IMG/VR virus record: IMGVR_UViG_3300046516_001816
Location: 186,001 to 250,000 of that record
Source of the DNA: a virus
DNA: 64,000 bases
Strand: one strand, 5' to 3'
Below the pieces are notes generated by a model that saw nothing but the letters and a program-made list of their open reading frames with translations, was not told the origin of the DNA and ran no database searches. This document shows positions 41,108 to 49,150 of the stretch, in pieces. Position 1 is the first letter of the stretch; each line of letters opens with the position of its first letter. The position numbers and the translations under genes are program-made.

Positions 41108-41128
41108 CATATATACTACCCGTGAGCT
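41108..41128 (+). promoter_or_regulatory. Candidate early promoter (TATATACTAC)
   Basis: CATATATACTACCCGTGAG, ~70 bp upstream of the membrane-protein cassette, matches TATATNAY...TGAG. AT-rich DNA lies upstream. Confidence 0.6.
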
Positions 41129-41185
41129 TAGTCCAATGAAGACAGCTCAAACCCTTTATAACGCAATAAACCAAGGAGTAGTAAA

Positions 41186-41641
41186 ATGAACGCACTTCAA
41201 ATGATCGGTCGCCGTGGCTTTGACGCAGCAACAAACGGTGCAGCGCTGGCTGCTGAAGGCATCATCGAAGGTACGGTGACGCTGGTCGATACCGCCGGCA
41301 ACGTGATTGCCGAAGGCGTGCCGGCTACCTTCACCGAGACGCTCGGTGACAAGGTGAAGAAGGTCGCCACCAACAAGTACGTCATCGGCAGCGTGGCCGC
41401 TGTCGCTGTGGCGGCTGCTGCGTACGGTACGTACCGTTTCCTGAATCGTGACAAGAAGAAGGTCACGAAGAAGGACAAGGGTCACGACTTCATGAAGTCC
41501 GCGGAGCACGTGGTCGAGATGACGGAAGATCAGGCTGCGGAAGCGGTCGAGCTTGCTCGTGCCAACCTGCAAGCCGCAGAAGCTGTCCTCACCAAGAGCA
41601 AGGCCAAGAAGGCAGGCAAGAAGGACACCGCAGCTGCGTAA
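41186..41641 (+). CDS. Cassette membrane protein 1
   Basis: A 151-aa protein after AAACCAAGGAG. One transmembrane helix (residues ~67-86, Ala/Val-rich) is flanked by a Gly/Ala N-terminus and a long Lys-rich, helical C-terminal part. First of five small anchored proteins in a row. Function unknown. Confidence 0.65.
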   Translation: MNALQMIGRRGFDAATNGAALAAEGIIEGTVTLVDTAGNVIAEGVPATFTETLGDKVKKVATNKYVIGSVAAVAVAAAAYGTYRFLNRDKKKVTKKDKGHDFMKSAEHVVEMTEDQAAEAVELARANLQAAEAVLTKSKAKKAGKKDTAAA

Positions 41642-41658
41642 GCTAGCGGAGTAGGAAC

Positions 41659-41687
41659 GGGGGGAGCGCTGAGCTCCCCTTCTTTCA
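41659..41687 (+). terminator. Probable attenuating terminator
   Basis: GGGGAGC-GCTG-AGCTCCCC then TTCTTTC between the first two cassette genes. Confidence 0.65.
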
Positions 41688-41706
41688 ATCAGTTGGAGAA
41701 AAGAAC

Positions 41707-41904
41707 ATGAACGGTCTGAAGGCTTTTGGCATTGGCGTAGGCGCAACAGCAGGGATCATCATCGGCGTCTATGCAGGCGTCAAGGGCATCGAGATGATCG
41801 GTTACATGGCAGCAAAGCGCGAAGGCGCAATGCAAAAGCGCATGGATAAAGAGTTTGATCGTCGGGTCGACGAAGCAGTCAAGCAGAAGTTGTTCCAGGC
41901 TTAA
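41707..41904 (+). CDS. Cassette membrane protein 2
   Basis: A 65-aa protein. N-terminal Gly/Ile/Ala transmembrane helix (residues ~5-27) and a charged, basic helical tail. RBS TTGGAG. Confidence 0.6.
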   Translation: MNGLKAFGIGVGATAGIIIGVYAGVKGIEMIGYMAAKREGAMQKRMDKEFDRRVDEAVKQKLFQA

Positions 41905-41956
41905 CCTCAACACCAATAACACATCTAAACCAACTGTTAGGGAAAAGGAAATCATC

Positions 41957-42388
41957 ATGTCGAACGCACTCAAAGTAGCCGCAGCAGTCGCAGGTATCGC
42001 AGCCGTCGGTGCAGCCACGTACTACGGTCTGCGCAAGTACGAAGATCACAAGTTCAACAAGTGGGTCGATGAGAGCCACGGTAAGGCCAAGGCCAAGGTC
42101 GGCGGTGTGGAGGAGTTCAAGACCACGACCGAGAAGACGAAGGAAGATGGCAAGGTGTTCGTGAAGACGGTGTCGGTGCGCGAGACGGCGGATGCCACCA
42201 CGACGATCGCGACGCATGCCACGCAGAATCGCAAGCTCGGTATGAACATGGCCAGCACGCTGACGGTCACGGTGCCGAAGGTGGAAGTGAAAGCAAAGCC
42301 GGTCGTGAAGCACGTGACCCGCAAGCCCGCCGCGAAGACCCCGGCTGTGAAGACCGCAGCCAAGCGCACCCTGAAGAAGGCTGCGTAA
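41957..42388 (+). CDS. Cassette membrane protein 3 with histone H1-like tail
   Basis: A 143-aa protein; ATG 41957 after AAAGGAA. N-terminal Ala/Val/Gly transmembrane helix (residues ~4-24), a central polar region, and a C-terminal ~35 residues dominated by Lys, Ala, Pro and Thr (K-P-A-A-K-T-P-A-V-K), like histone H1 tails. It could tether DNA to a membrane, a role inferred from composition. Confidence 0.65.
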   Translation: MSNALKVAAAVAGIAAVGAATYYGLRKYEDHKFNKWVDESHGKAKAKVGGVEEFKTTTEKTKEDGKVFVKTVSVRETADATTTIATHATQNRKLGMNMASTLTVTVPKVEVKAKPVVKHVTRKPAAKTPAVKTAAKRTLKKAA

Positions 42389-42396
42389 CGTAAGCC

Positions 42397-42425
42397 GGCC
42401 ACCTTCGGGTGGCCTTGTAGTTTTC
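42397..42425 (+). terminator. Hairpin terminator
   Basis: GGCCACC-TTCG-GGTGGCC then TTGTAGTTTTC. Confidence 0.65.
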
Positions 42426-42463
42426 TCCGCAATAAATCCAAACCAATCTTCAGGAGTAGCAAA

Positions 42464-42724
42464 ATGAAAGAAGCAATCAAGACCTTCGCTTGTGTCGGTG
42501 CTTACGCAGCTGGTGTGGTAGTGGGCATGACGGTGGCAGGCCAGACCATCATCGCTATCGAAAAGCGCAGCGCGCGCAAGAAGCTGGAAAAGGCTGTGAA
42601 GGAAGGTCAGGCTGCTGCTGCGGATCTCGACACGCTCGAGAAGCGCGCCGCGATGGCCACGACCTTCGGTGGCAACGCACTCGCCATGATGGGTGCCGCC
42701 GTCGCCACGACGCACCGCAAGTAA
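42464..42724 (+). CDS. Cassette membrane protein 4
   Basis: An 86-aa protein with N-terminal Gly/Ala/Val hydrophobic helix (residues ~8-30), a charged coiled-coil-like middle and a second weak hydrophobic patch (~68-80). CAGGAG RBS. Confidence 0.6.
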   Translation: MKEAIKTFACVGAYAAGVVVGMTVAGQTIIAIEKRSARKKLEKAVKEGQAAAADLDTLEKRAAMATTFGGNALAMMGAAVATTHRK

Positions 42725-42807
42725 AGCGCAGTTCTCCCCCAACAACCCAGCATCCAAGCAGGCGTTCACGAAGAGCGCCTAGTTAAACACATTCAAGGAG
42801 TAGGAAC

Positions 42808-43008
42808 ATGTCGGCATTGAAAGACGTTGCAAAGTGCGCAGCCATTGGTGTAGCCGTGGGCGCAGGTGTGATCGGTGGTTTCTACGTGGGTGGCAAGCTC
42901 TGCAATGCAAGCTTCAAGGCAGCAGACTGGACCAAGTCGAAGTTCTCGAAGAACAAGGCTGCCCAGGCCGACGCCGCACCCGCTGAGACGCAAGCCGCAG
43001 CGAGCTAA
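42808..43008 (+). CDS. Cassette membrane protein 5
   Basis: A 66-aa protein with a Gly/Ala/Val transmembrane helix (residues ~10-30) and a polar Ala/Lys tail. AAGGAG RBS. Last member of the cassette. Confidence 0.6.
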   Translation: MSALKDVAKCAAIGVAVGAGVIGGFYVGGKLCNASFKAADWTKSKFSKNKAAQADAAPAETQAAAS

Positions 43009-43027
43009 TCCCCCCTCTCGTAGCGTG

Positions 43028-43055
43028 CCGGGGTTCGCCCCGGCCGCTATGCCGT
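43028..43055 (+). terminator. GC-rich hairpin with CTATGCCGTT tail
   Basis: GCCGGGG-TTCG-CCCCGGC then CGCTATGCCGTT; no T-run, but the tail motif is retained. Confidence 0.65.
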
Positions 43056-43071
43056 TAAACTGGAGAGCGTA

Positions 43072-43332
43072 ATGAATATCGTCTTATGGTGGTATGTGAA
43101 TGATCCGCTGGGGACGATTCTCACTGCACTTTCGTTCCTGGCAGTTCTGGCAATGGTTCTGATCCCTCTGGCTATCGACCGCGTCTACGGTCATCAGACA
43201 GACGAAGAACTGGTCCAACAAATCCTGGCTGAGATTCAAGCCAAACTTAATAACAAATCCCAAACCAACGTCACTGATGAAAACGTTCACGAACAACGAA
43301 GTCGCAACAACGATGCGCAGGTTGTACGATAG
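43072..43332 (+). CDS. Small membrane protein
   Basis: An 86-aa protein with a transmembrane helix (residues ~13-36) followed by a charged helix and polar tail. Its last 56 bp overlap the next gene in a different frame, and GGAG lies upstream of the ATG. Confidence 0.6.
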   Translation: MNIVLWWYVNDPLGTILTALSFLAVLAMVLIPLAIDRVYGHQTDEELVQQILAEIQAKLNNKSQTNVTDENVHEQRSRNNDAQVVR

Positions 43333-43579
43333 CAAGGCTGTCTTTTCGCATGTGCTGAAACAGCTGACCCCGGTGGTGCAGGACCCCACGCTGGATGACG
43401 AACTTATCACCAGCATGGAGCGTGACGCGATCGAGTTTCTGGACAAGGTCCTCCACTCGGTCGCCGGCAGTACCGTCTGGTGTAAGGCGATTGAGATTGC
43501 CTACACCCCCAACACCCTGGTGGGCTACAAGCGTGTCGCGGAATACTACCGCCGCGCTGAAGCCATCCAGGCGCTGTAA
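43277..43579 (+). CDS. Hypothetical phage protein
   Basis: A 100-aa helical protein. ATG 43277 overlaps the membrane gene; a downstream Met (at ~43313) is an alternative start that would reduce the overlap. Function unknown. Confidence 0.55.
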   Translation: MKTFTNNEVATTMRRLYDSKAVFSHVLKQLTPVVQDPTLDDELITSMERDAIEFLDKVLHSVAGSTVWCKAIEIAYTPNTLVGYKRVAEYYRRAEAIQAL

Positions 43580-43596
43580 GCAGTAAGTCATAATAC

Positions 43597-43617
43597 CCGG
43601 GCCTCTTCGGAGGTCCA
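43597..43617 (+). terminator. Hairpin without T-run
   Basis: GGGCCTC-TTCG-GAGGTCC stem between genes; possible weak terminator or processing site. Confidence 0.4.
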
Positions 43618-43645
43618 CACATAAACCAAGACTAGGAGCATCACC

Positions 43646-44257
43646 ATGAACGCAATCGTTAAGCAAGCTGCTGTGAAGAACGTGAAGAAGGCATCGGACG
43701 GCGTGCTGCGTATGGCCGCCAGCGCACTGAAGTTCCGTGAAGACGAATTCCGTATCGGCCAGACCACCACCGCGCAACTCGGTAACCCGGGTGACACGGA
43801 CTGGACTGATGAAACGCACGCCAACGTGCCGGTCGTGATTATCGACAAGCAACGCTGCACCGTGACGTTCAAGATGTATTACCTGATCACCAAGGTGGGC
43901 GATCGGGAATACGTCGGCCGTGCGAGCGACTCACGCGGCAGCGACAGCGTCGAGGGTGACGTGTACTGCACGAACGCCCGGCGCTTTGGTAGCAAGGCGC
44001 AGAAATGGACGGGTATCACGACTTTCCTGGGCGCGGCGGACTCGCTGCATTTCACGTTGCCGATCTACGACGCGGAGATGAACGCGCAGAAGATCACGAG
44101 CGCCCAGCTCGATGCCGCACTCCAGTGTCTGCGTGCTTACTTCGATCCGCTGATCGCGGAAGCAGAAGCCGAAGGCAACATGGAAGCGCGCCAACTGTGG
44201 GCACACGACTTCGCAGAGAAAGAGTTGATCGTGCGCCTGATGTGGCAAAACTCGTAA
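43646..44257 (+). CDS. Hypothetical phage protein
   Basis: A 203-aa protein after CTAGGAG. A basic N-terminal helix, a strand-rich core and a helical C-terminus. Codon use suggests good expression. No family recognised. Confidence 0.6.
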   Translation: MNAIVKQAAVKNVKKASDGVLRMAASALKFREDEFRIGQTTTAQLGNPGDTDWTDETHANVPVVIIDKQRCTVTFKMYYLITKVGDREYVGRASDSRGSDSVEGDVYCTNARRFGSKAQKWTGITTFLGAADSLHFTLPIYDAEMNAQKITSAQLDAALQCLRAYFDPLIAEAEAEGNMEARQLWAHDFAEKELIVRLMWQNS

Positions 44258-44261
44258 TTGC

Positions 44262-44292
44262 AGGGGTGTCATCCGGCACCCCCGTTCTTTTA
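44262..44292 (+). terminator. Terminator
   Basis: GGGGTG-N8-CACCCC followed by GTTCTTTT. Confidence 0.7.
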
Positions 44293-44303
44293 AGGAGAAC
44301 AAC

Positions 44304-44459
44304 ATGGACAAGTTCATGTGGTGGGTGCGGGAAGACGGCTCGGCCGAGTTGGTCGAGGTGTTGAAGCAGGTGCGTACGGGCGCTTTGGCGATACGCGATC
44401 GCAACGTGTATCACCTGGTGCTGGCGGATGAGCTCCAGAAGGAACATCCGTATTGGTAA
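44304..44459 (+). CDS. 51-aa hypothetical protein
   Basis: A short reading frame from ATG 44304 with a strong AAGGAG RBS, flanked by terminators on both sides, which supports its reality. Sequence is Trp-rich at both ends (F-M-W-W-V; H-P-Y-W). Function unknown. Confidence 0.6.
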   Translation: MDKFMWWVREDGSAELVEVLKQVRTGALAIRDRNVYHLVLADELQKEHPYW

Positions 44460-44465
44460 TCTCAT

Positions 44466-44489
44466 GGGGGAACTTCGGTTCCCCTCTTA
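44466..44489 (+). terminator. Terminator with TTCG loop
   Basis: GGGGGAAC-TTCG-GTTCCCC followed by TCTTATT. Confidence 0.75.
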
Positions 44490-44515
44490 TTACACTAAAC
44501 CATTCGAGGCAGTTC

Positions 44516-44938
44516 ATGGATTACATTTTCGGTATTTCGTACGCGCAGTCAGTTTACCTGATGGGCGTGTCGTTGTGCATTCTGTTTCAGCTTGTGGTCG
44601 GCAGCTGGCTGCATTTCGGCAAGAGCGACATGGCAGTGGTTGCGCGCATGACGCGTGAGGAGAAGCTCGCCACGCTCTACCTGCGTGTGGGTTTGGTGGG
44701 CTACGTCTGCTGGATGCTGGTCGCCACCGCGTTCTTCACGTATTTCTTTCTCACGCTGGGTTGGTACGTCGCCCTCGTCGTGGGATTGATCGGTGGTGCA
44801 GTGCTCATGCCGTTCCAGTTCTACAAGCTGGTGAAGATCAGCAAGAATCAAGACGCACTCAATCGTGCGAAACTTTTCATGGATTACGATCTGCAATGGC
44901 CGAGCATGCGCTCGCTGAGCGTAAAGCGCGGTCGTTAA
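44516..44938 (+). CDS. Polytopic membrane protein
   Basis: A 140-aa protein from ATG 44516 (CGAGGC upstream); an earlier in-frame codon lies in the terminator. Three transmembrane helices (residues ~10-30, ~57-80, ~83-103) and a cytoplasmic basic tail. Function unknown. Confidence 0.6.
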   Translation: MDYIFGISYAQSVYLMGVSLCILFQLVVGSWLHFGKSDMAVVARMTREEKLATLYLRVGLVGYVCWMLVATAFFTYFFLTLGWYVALVVGLIGGAVLMPFQFYKLVKISKNQDALNRAKLFMDYDLQWPSMRSLSVKRGR

Positions 44939-44955
44939 ACGTTTAGGAGGTTGTC

Positions 44956-45165
44956 ATGGTCCGCCGCATCGATGCTATTCCCGCGTTTCAATCGTTTCAG
45001 CAATACCTGAATCAGGCGCCTGCACAACCTCTTGTGAAAGGTGTGGTAAAGGCGCAGTTGAACGAGCTTCCGAGCTCGACGCATGTCGTGATTTCCGCTG
45101 AAGGTCGCCGTCGTTTGGCCGCCGCTCAGTTGGAAGCACGGGTGCCTTACGACATCGAACTGTAA
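44956..45165 (+). CDS. Small hypothetical protein
   Basis: A 69-aa protein with strong AGGAGG RBS. Amphipathic, with a Gln-rich start. Function unknown. Confidence 0.55.
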   Translation: MVRRIDAIPAFQSFQQYLNQAPAQPLVKGVVKAQLNELPSSTHVVISAEGRRRLAAAQLEARVPYDIEL

Positions 45166-45187
45166 GAGTTTCCTCTGCTGTATCTTT

Positions 45188-45214
45188 GAGGGGCCTTCGG
45201 GTCCCTCTTTTTTT
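45188..45214 (+). terminator. Rho-independent terminator
   Basis: GAGGGGCC-TTCG-GGTCCCTC with T7. Confidence 0.85.
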
Positions 45215-45249
45215 GTTTAATCCTGTGTCTTTTACAGGAGATCCTTGCT

Positions 45250-45612
45250 ATGTTTCAAAAGCTCCAGGCTTTATGGGCGCGTGTGCAACCACTCATCACC
45301 TTTGCGCAGACGCGTCGTCTGACAGCCAAGACCTTTAGCGATATGTTCACCAACTGGAACGGCGACGTCGATCCAGCACGCTTGGTGGGCTATGGTTTCG
45401 TGATGCTCGGTGGCATTCAGTTTCTGTCGCTCTCGCTCTACGACACCCTGAAAAATCACACGTTCAATTACATGGGGTTCTCCACTGGCCTCGTGGCGAT
45501 CTCCGGTGCCATCACAGCTGCGGCCGCTGGGGTGCGCTGGAAGCAACTGGCTGAAGCGCCGATGCCTCCGGCAGGTGACCCCGTGTTCAACCCGCCGAAC
45601 GCGAATGGTTGA
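45250..45612 (+). CDS. Holin-like membrane protein candidate
   Basis: A 120-aa protein after CAGGAG. A basic amphipathic N-terminus, two transmembrane helices (residues ~46-66 and ~76-95) and a short Pro-rich tail. Size and topology fit a class II holin, but many small phage membrane proteins look the same and no lysis gene is adjacent. It lies directly upstream of the large ncRNA block. Confidence 0.5.
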   Translation: MFQKLQALWARVQPLITFAQTRRLTAKTFSDMFTNWNGDVDPARLVGYGFVMLGGIQFLSLSLYDTLKNHTFNYMGFSTGLVAISGAITAAAAGVRWKQLAEAPMPPAGDPVFNPPNANG

Positions 45613-45619
45613 TAGTATT

Positions 45620-46213
45620 TACCGCCGCCCAGTAGAAAGTTACTCGGGCGTTATGGTATGCGGAGAGAAATCTCTGGATCATGGAATGCGTTAGATAGGG
45701 TTAGACACTGTCTGATGAGCGGTGCAAGTCCGCAGCGGTTTTGGGGGGATGCGCAATGCTAACTCTTGAGGCCGCCCAGGTGCAACGCCTGCGAAACCTC
45801 GTGGCACAGACTCCCTGGGTCTGGTGGTGGTAGGGATGGCTTTAGCTCAGATACTGTCGGGATGACAGAAAAATGGCGGGCAGCGGAAGGAGAGAACGGG
45901 CCTTCTTTGATCCTTATCGGTTTAGCCGCGTTGTAACAGTCTGCTCACGAGTTACCGTGCTCGACTGCCAGGTTTACCAGACCTGGAACGGTACGCCCAG
46001 TATAGCTGGGAAGTTGTAGCCTAGTTGATGCTTCGGCTCCTAGGACGCAGCCTGCAAGAGATGATGGTGTTCGGTGCGTGGGTCATTCACGCAAGCGTCA
46101 GAGACTGGCTGTCTCTGGAACCAGGATAAACTTATCGAAACGGTCGTCTCCCCGGATGAGATAAGCGGAACTGCTTCACACCCGTCTCTTGTGGGATGCG
46201 GATCCCTTTTTTT
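45620..46213 (+). ncRNA. Large ornate structured RNA candidate (~590 nt)
   Basis: No credible ORF, but at least ten local stems: CGCCC...GGGCG (45626-45650), AGAGA-AA-TCTCT (45664), GCGG-N7-CCGC (45719), CAGG-N7-CCTG (45778), CAGAC-N7-GTCTG (45808), CTGTC-N5-GACAG (45854), CCAGGT-N7-ACCTGG (45968), CCCAG-N5-CTGGG (45996), CCTAG...CTAGG (46020), CGTG-N6-CACG (46077) and GAGAC-N5-GTCTC (46102). It ends in GGGATGCGGATCCC plus T7 (46193-46213), a terminator. Size and context fit phage large RNAs such as ROOL (~0.6 kb) or GOLLD, but I could not confirm either family. Confidence 0.65.
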
Positions 46214-46234
46214 ATTTTGTCAACTTGCCATGAC

Positions 46235-46828
46235 ATGCAAACGTATACAAACGAAGCGTTGCTAGCCCGTATTCAAGTGATCGACGGATTCTTTAGTGAG
46301 GCCGCGCTACGAGACCTGGAGTTCTTCTGGCGAGCGCCGATCTGGAAGTACGACTGGAAGACCAGTGGCACCGAGTATAACTTCTGGGGTACCCGACTGA
46401 TGGGACTGGGGCAAGCCGAAACCCTCACCAACTGCGAGCACCAGTTTCAGGACAGTGCGATGAATGCGTTTCTGGGACGTGTCTGGTATGCGATTCGGGA
46501 CCACTATCTGCCCGATCATGAACTCATTCGTTGTGCAGGAGCAGCGTACAACCAGGGGGCGGATGGCTTTATCCACACGGACAATGCAGCGGAAGGTTAC
46601 ACGAGCATTCTGGTGTACACGCATCCGTACTGGGAAGCGCATTGGGGTGGCGAGATTGGCTATTACACTCTGGATCAGAGTGAGCTACTCACCATGATTG
46701 CCCCCAAGCCTGGACGCTTACTCATTGCCCCGGGGTTTATTCCGCATCGTCCGTTTGCCCCCGGTCGTAATGTCGATAGTTTGCGCGCCGCACTGAATTT
46801 TAGATCAAGACCAAAGGTAAACAAATGA
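46235..46828 (+). CDS. 2OG-Fe(II) oxygenase family protein 1
   Basis: A 197-aa protein from ATG 46235. It carries the double-stranded beta-helix iron site: H-T-D (in G-F-I-H-T-D-N) near residue 112, a G-G-E-I strand pair, and a distal His in I-P-H-R-P-F before an Arg that would bind 2-oxoglutarate. It shows clear paralogy with the next two genes (W-K-Y-D-W-K-T-S near the start; W-G-G-E; P-G-F-I-P-H). Substrate unknown; hydroxylation of nucleic acid, protein or a small molecule is possible. Confidence 0.8.
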   Translation: MQTYTNEALLARIQVIDGFFSEAALRDLEFFWRAPIWKYDWKTSGTEYNFWGTRLMGLGQAETLTNCEHQFQDSAMNAFLGRVWYAIRDHYLPDHELIRCAGAAYNQGADGFIHTDNAAEGYTSILVYTHPYWEAHWGGEIGYYTLDQSELLTMIAPKPGRLLIAPGFIPHRPFAPGRNVDSLRAALNFRSRPKVNK

Positions 46829-47448
46829 AACAATTGGGGAATCTGGAAGACGAGATCTGGGTGCTCGATGATCTGATTCCTAAGGATGTCCAGGCACGCT
46901 TATCCGCTACGGTCCAAAGTCCCGTCTGGGGGTATGATTGGCGCACGTCTTTGTCGGATCGCTATCCGGTCTGGGGTCGCAGTGTGGCTTCCCCGATGCG
47001 CGGGGACTTGAATGTCCAGGAGCAGTTACTCCAAGACACCCAGCAGCTCGACTCCGCTGAGATCTGGAAACTGTTCACGAAGAGCTTTCTGCGCGGACAC
47101 AGTCTGCTGCGCGCCTTTGTGATTGGCTTTCACCATGGCTGCGAAGGCTACGCCCACGGGGACAACGTCGATCCGGAAACGGGCACCGAGATGGGTAACG
47201 GGCTGAACCTCACCAACTATCGCTCTACCATTGTGTTTGCCTTCAATGAGTGGGACGCCGCGTGGGGCGGGGAAATGGTGCTCTATAACCGGGAGATGAC
47301 GGACATTGTCATGGCCGTTGAGCCCAAACCCTTTCGAGTGCTGAGCTTTCCGGGGTTCCTGCCGCATAAACCGAATGGTCCGACCCGTGTCTCGGATCAG
47401 TTCCTGCCGCTTTTGTCGTATCGCTCCAAACAAATCCTTCGCAAGTGA
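46825..47448 (+). CDS. 2OG-Fe(II) oxygenase family protein 2
   Basis: A 207-aa protein in ATGA overlap with the previous gene. Iron-site candidates: H-G-D-N near residue 111 and F-L-P-H-K-P-N-G-P near 183, with A-A-W-G-G-E-M between. Shares V-W-G-Y-D-W-R-T-S with its neighbour. The trio shares one operon. Confidence 0.8.
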   Translation: MKQLGNLEDEIWVLDDLIPKDVQARLSATVQSPVWGYDWRTSLSDRYPVWGRSVASPMRGDLNVQEQLLQDTQQLDSAEIWKLFTKSFLRGHSLLRAFVIGFHHGCEGYAHGDNVDPETGTEMGNGLNLTNYRSTIVFAFNEWDAAWGGEMVLYNREMTDIVMAVEPKPFRVLSFPGFLPHKPNGPTRVSDQFLPLLSYRSKQILRK

Positions 47449-47455
47449 GACCACT

Positions 47456-48076
47456 GTGAGTATTATTCAAACGTCCCGTAAAGAGTTGGCCGACCGCGTA
47501 CAAGTCCACGATGGACTGATTCCTGTCGGCCTGCAAGAACACCTCACCGCCCTGGTGACCAAGCCCATTTGGGCGCATGGCTGGAAGTCCAATGCCGAGA
47601 ACGACAAGTATTCGTTCTGGCACGCCCACTTCGCCGGCGGCGATCTGCACAACCGTGTCAGCTGCGAAACCGAGCTTGACGAGAAGGGACCGGTGGCGGT
47701 GGCTCGCCTCTGGGATCTGCTGAGGAAGACGATTCTGCAAGGTCATGAGCCGTTGCGTGCGTACGGCAACGCCCACACGTTTGGCTGTGAGGGCTACATC
47801 CATGTCGACAATCGAGACAGCGACAACTATTTCTCGACCATCATCTATACCAACAAGAACTGGAAAGCCTGGTGGGGTGGTGAAACGCTCTTCTACGGAC
47901 TGGACCAGAAGGACATTATCAAGGCCTGTGCCGCGCTGCCGTTTCGGATCGTGACCTTCCCGGGACATATCCCGCACAAGGCCAACGCGCCGGCGCGCGA
48001 CGTGCCCGACCTGCGCACATGCATCGTGTTCAAGTCGCACCTGAAACAGGCCCCGGCACAACCGACGGAGGTGTAA
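47456..48076 (+). CDS. 2OG-Fe(II) oxygenase family protein 3
   Basis: A 206-aa protein with GTG start 7 bp after the previous stop. Iron-site candidates: G-Y-I-H-V-D-N near residue 115 and G-H-I-P-H-K-A-N-A near 180; A-W-W-G-G-E-T between. Third tandem paralogue. C-terminal tail is Gln/Ala/Pro-rich. Confidence 0.8.
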   Translation: MSIIQTSRKELADRVQVHDGLIPVGLQEHLTALVTKPIWAHGWKSNAENDKYSFWHAHFAGGDLHNRVSCETELDEKGPVAVARLWDLLRKTILQGHEPLRAYGNAHTFGCEGYIHVDNRDSDNYFSTIIYTNKNWKAWWGGETLFYGLDQKDIIKACAALPFRIVTFPGHIPHKANAPARDVPDLRTCIVFKSHLKQAPAQPTEV

Positions 48077-48077
48077 C

Positions 48078-48593
48078 GTGCTTGTGGACCGTGAAAAAAT
48101 CATGGCCTTTTTAGAGGCTCACCATGCCTCTACGGCCGGTCACAGTGGTAGGACCTTCCTGCGCCATTTGGAGGGCACTGAGCGCATTCTAAGGGACTGG
48201 GGATGCCCTCAACACTTGCAGCTGGCTGGATTGTTCCATTCGATCTATGGGACGAACATTTTCACGGTTCAAAGCGCGTCGTTTGGTGAGCGCGAAGTGA
48301 TCTCGTCCTTGATTGGACCGATCGGCGAATGGTTGGCGTATCTGTTTTGTGTGACGGCGCGACCCGATGCCTTCTTCATTGCCAAGACCTCCAAGAGCAT
48401 GCGGCATCGCTACACGCAGATGCCCATTGCGGTGCGTGACGATGATTTGCGTGATCTGTTTCTGCTCGAAGCGGCGAACCATATCGAACAGAACATGAAC
48501 CCTCCGCTCGTGAAACGCATCCACGACCTCTACCAAGACGATCCTACTGTTACCGACGCCGCCAAGTACGGGATGTGGGAATTCTTTAGCTAA
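48078..48593 (+). CDS. DUF6817/HD-like protein
   Basis: A 171-aa protein with GTG start after GGAGGTG. The layout H-S-G-R-T-F-L-R-H-L, then L-A-G-L-F-H-S-I-Y-G-T, matches the DUF6817 family, an HD-domain-like group often found beside 2OG oxygenases and nucleotide or sugar genes. The conserved His residues suggest a metal-dependent phosphohydrolase or oxygenase. Directly coupled to the oxygenase trio. Confidence 0.7.
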   Translation: MLVDREKIMAFLEAHHASTAGHSGRTFLRHLEGTERILRDWGCPQHLQLAGLFHSIYGTNIFTVQSASFGEREVISSLIGPIGEWLAYLFCVTARPDAFFIAKTSKSMRHRYTQMPIAVRDDDLRDLFLLEAANHIEQNMNPPLVKRIHDLYQDDPTVTDAAKYGMWEFFS

Positions 48594-48598
48594 GAACA

Positions 48599-49099
48599 AT
48601 GAAAACCATTCTCTACCATGGTTCTGGGTTTGACCAGGACGAACTGATGCCAGGCTTTTTACGCTCCGGCAAGCTGGTGCAGTGGGATCAAACGGAGTCG
48701 AACGAATGGCTCTACACGACGACCGACAAGCAAGAAGCGATCAGTCAGGCGTTCGCGTCGATGATCGAGAAAACCTACGAGAGCATGGGGTATGCCACCC
48801 ACGGCAATCGGATCGAGATTCAGTTCCCGAAGGAAGTGGCGCCCAGTGTGGAGGAGTTGAAAAAGCTCCAGCTGTTCCTGTACACGATCCGTCTGGAGGA
48901 CGAGGACGGGTGGGTCAAGAACAACAACGAACACAACCAGATCAAGACCGAGTGGAAAACGCAGTCGATTATCGATCGCAACATCATCCACAAGGAACAG
49001 ATCGATCTGGCTGGGTGGCTCGCAAACAAGCAATTGGATTTACGAGTGGGCGGTAAGGCGAATAATCCGAACGCCGCACCCGGTTGGTTACTCTGGTAA
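48599..49099 (+). CDS. Possible ADP-ribosyltransferase-fold protein
   Basis: A 166-aa protein. The N-terminus I-L-Y-H-G-S-G followed by L-M-P-G and W-L-Y-T-T-T-D-K-Q-E-A-I resembles the Y-H-G-S...Y-a-T-d-x-x-x-A pattern of ART-like domains found in phage and toxin proteins. The match is to motif order only and no catalytic Glu could be assigned. It ends the oxygenase operon. Confidence 0.5.
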   Translation: MKTILYHGSGFDQDELMPGFLRSGKLVQWDQTESNEWLYTTTDKQEAISQAFASMIEKTYESMGYATHGNRIEIQFPKEVAPSVEELKKLQLFLYTIRLEDEDGWVKNNNEHNQIKTEWKTQSIIDRNIIHKEQIDLAGWLANKQLDLRVGGKANNPNAAPGWLLW

Positions 49100-49101
49100 T
49101 A

Positions 49102-49134
49102 GAGGTCAGGCTTCGGCCTGGCTTTTATGCCGAC
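49102..49134 (+). terminator. Terminator with TTTTATGCCGAC tail
   Basis: AGGTCAGGC-TTCG-GCCTGGCTT then TTATGCCGAC. Confidence 0.8.
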
Positions 49135-49150
49135 TGAAAGAAATCTCAGA

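Noticed and set aside
41957-42388. Stand-alone histone-like DNA-packaging protein
   Set aside because: The Lys/Ala/Pro tail is similar, but an N-terminal membrane helix makes a soluble histone-like protein unlikely.
45620-46213. Group I or group II intron
   Set aside because: No split coding gene is evident on the two sides, and no recognisable domain V or P7 core was found, although weak matches to parts exist.
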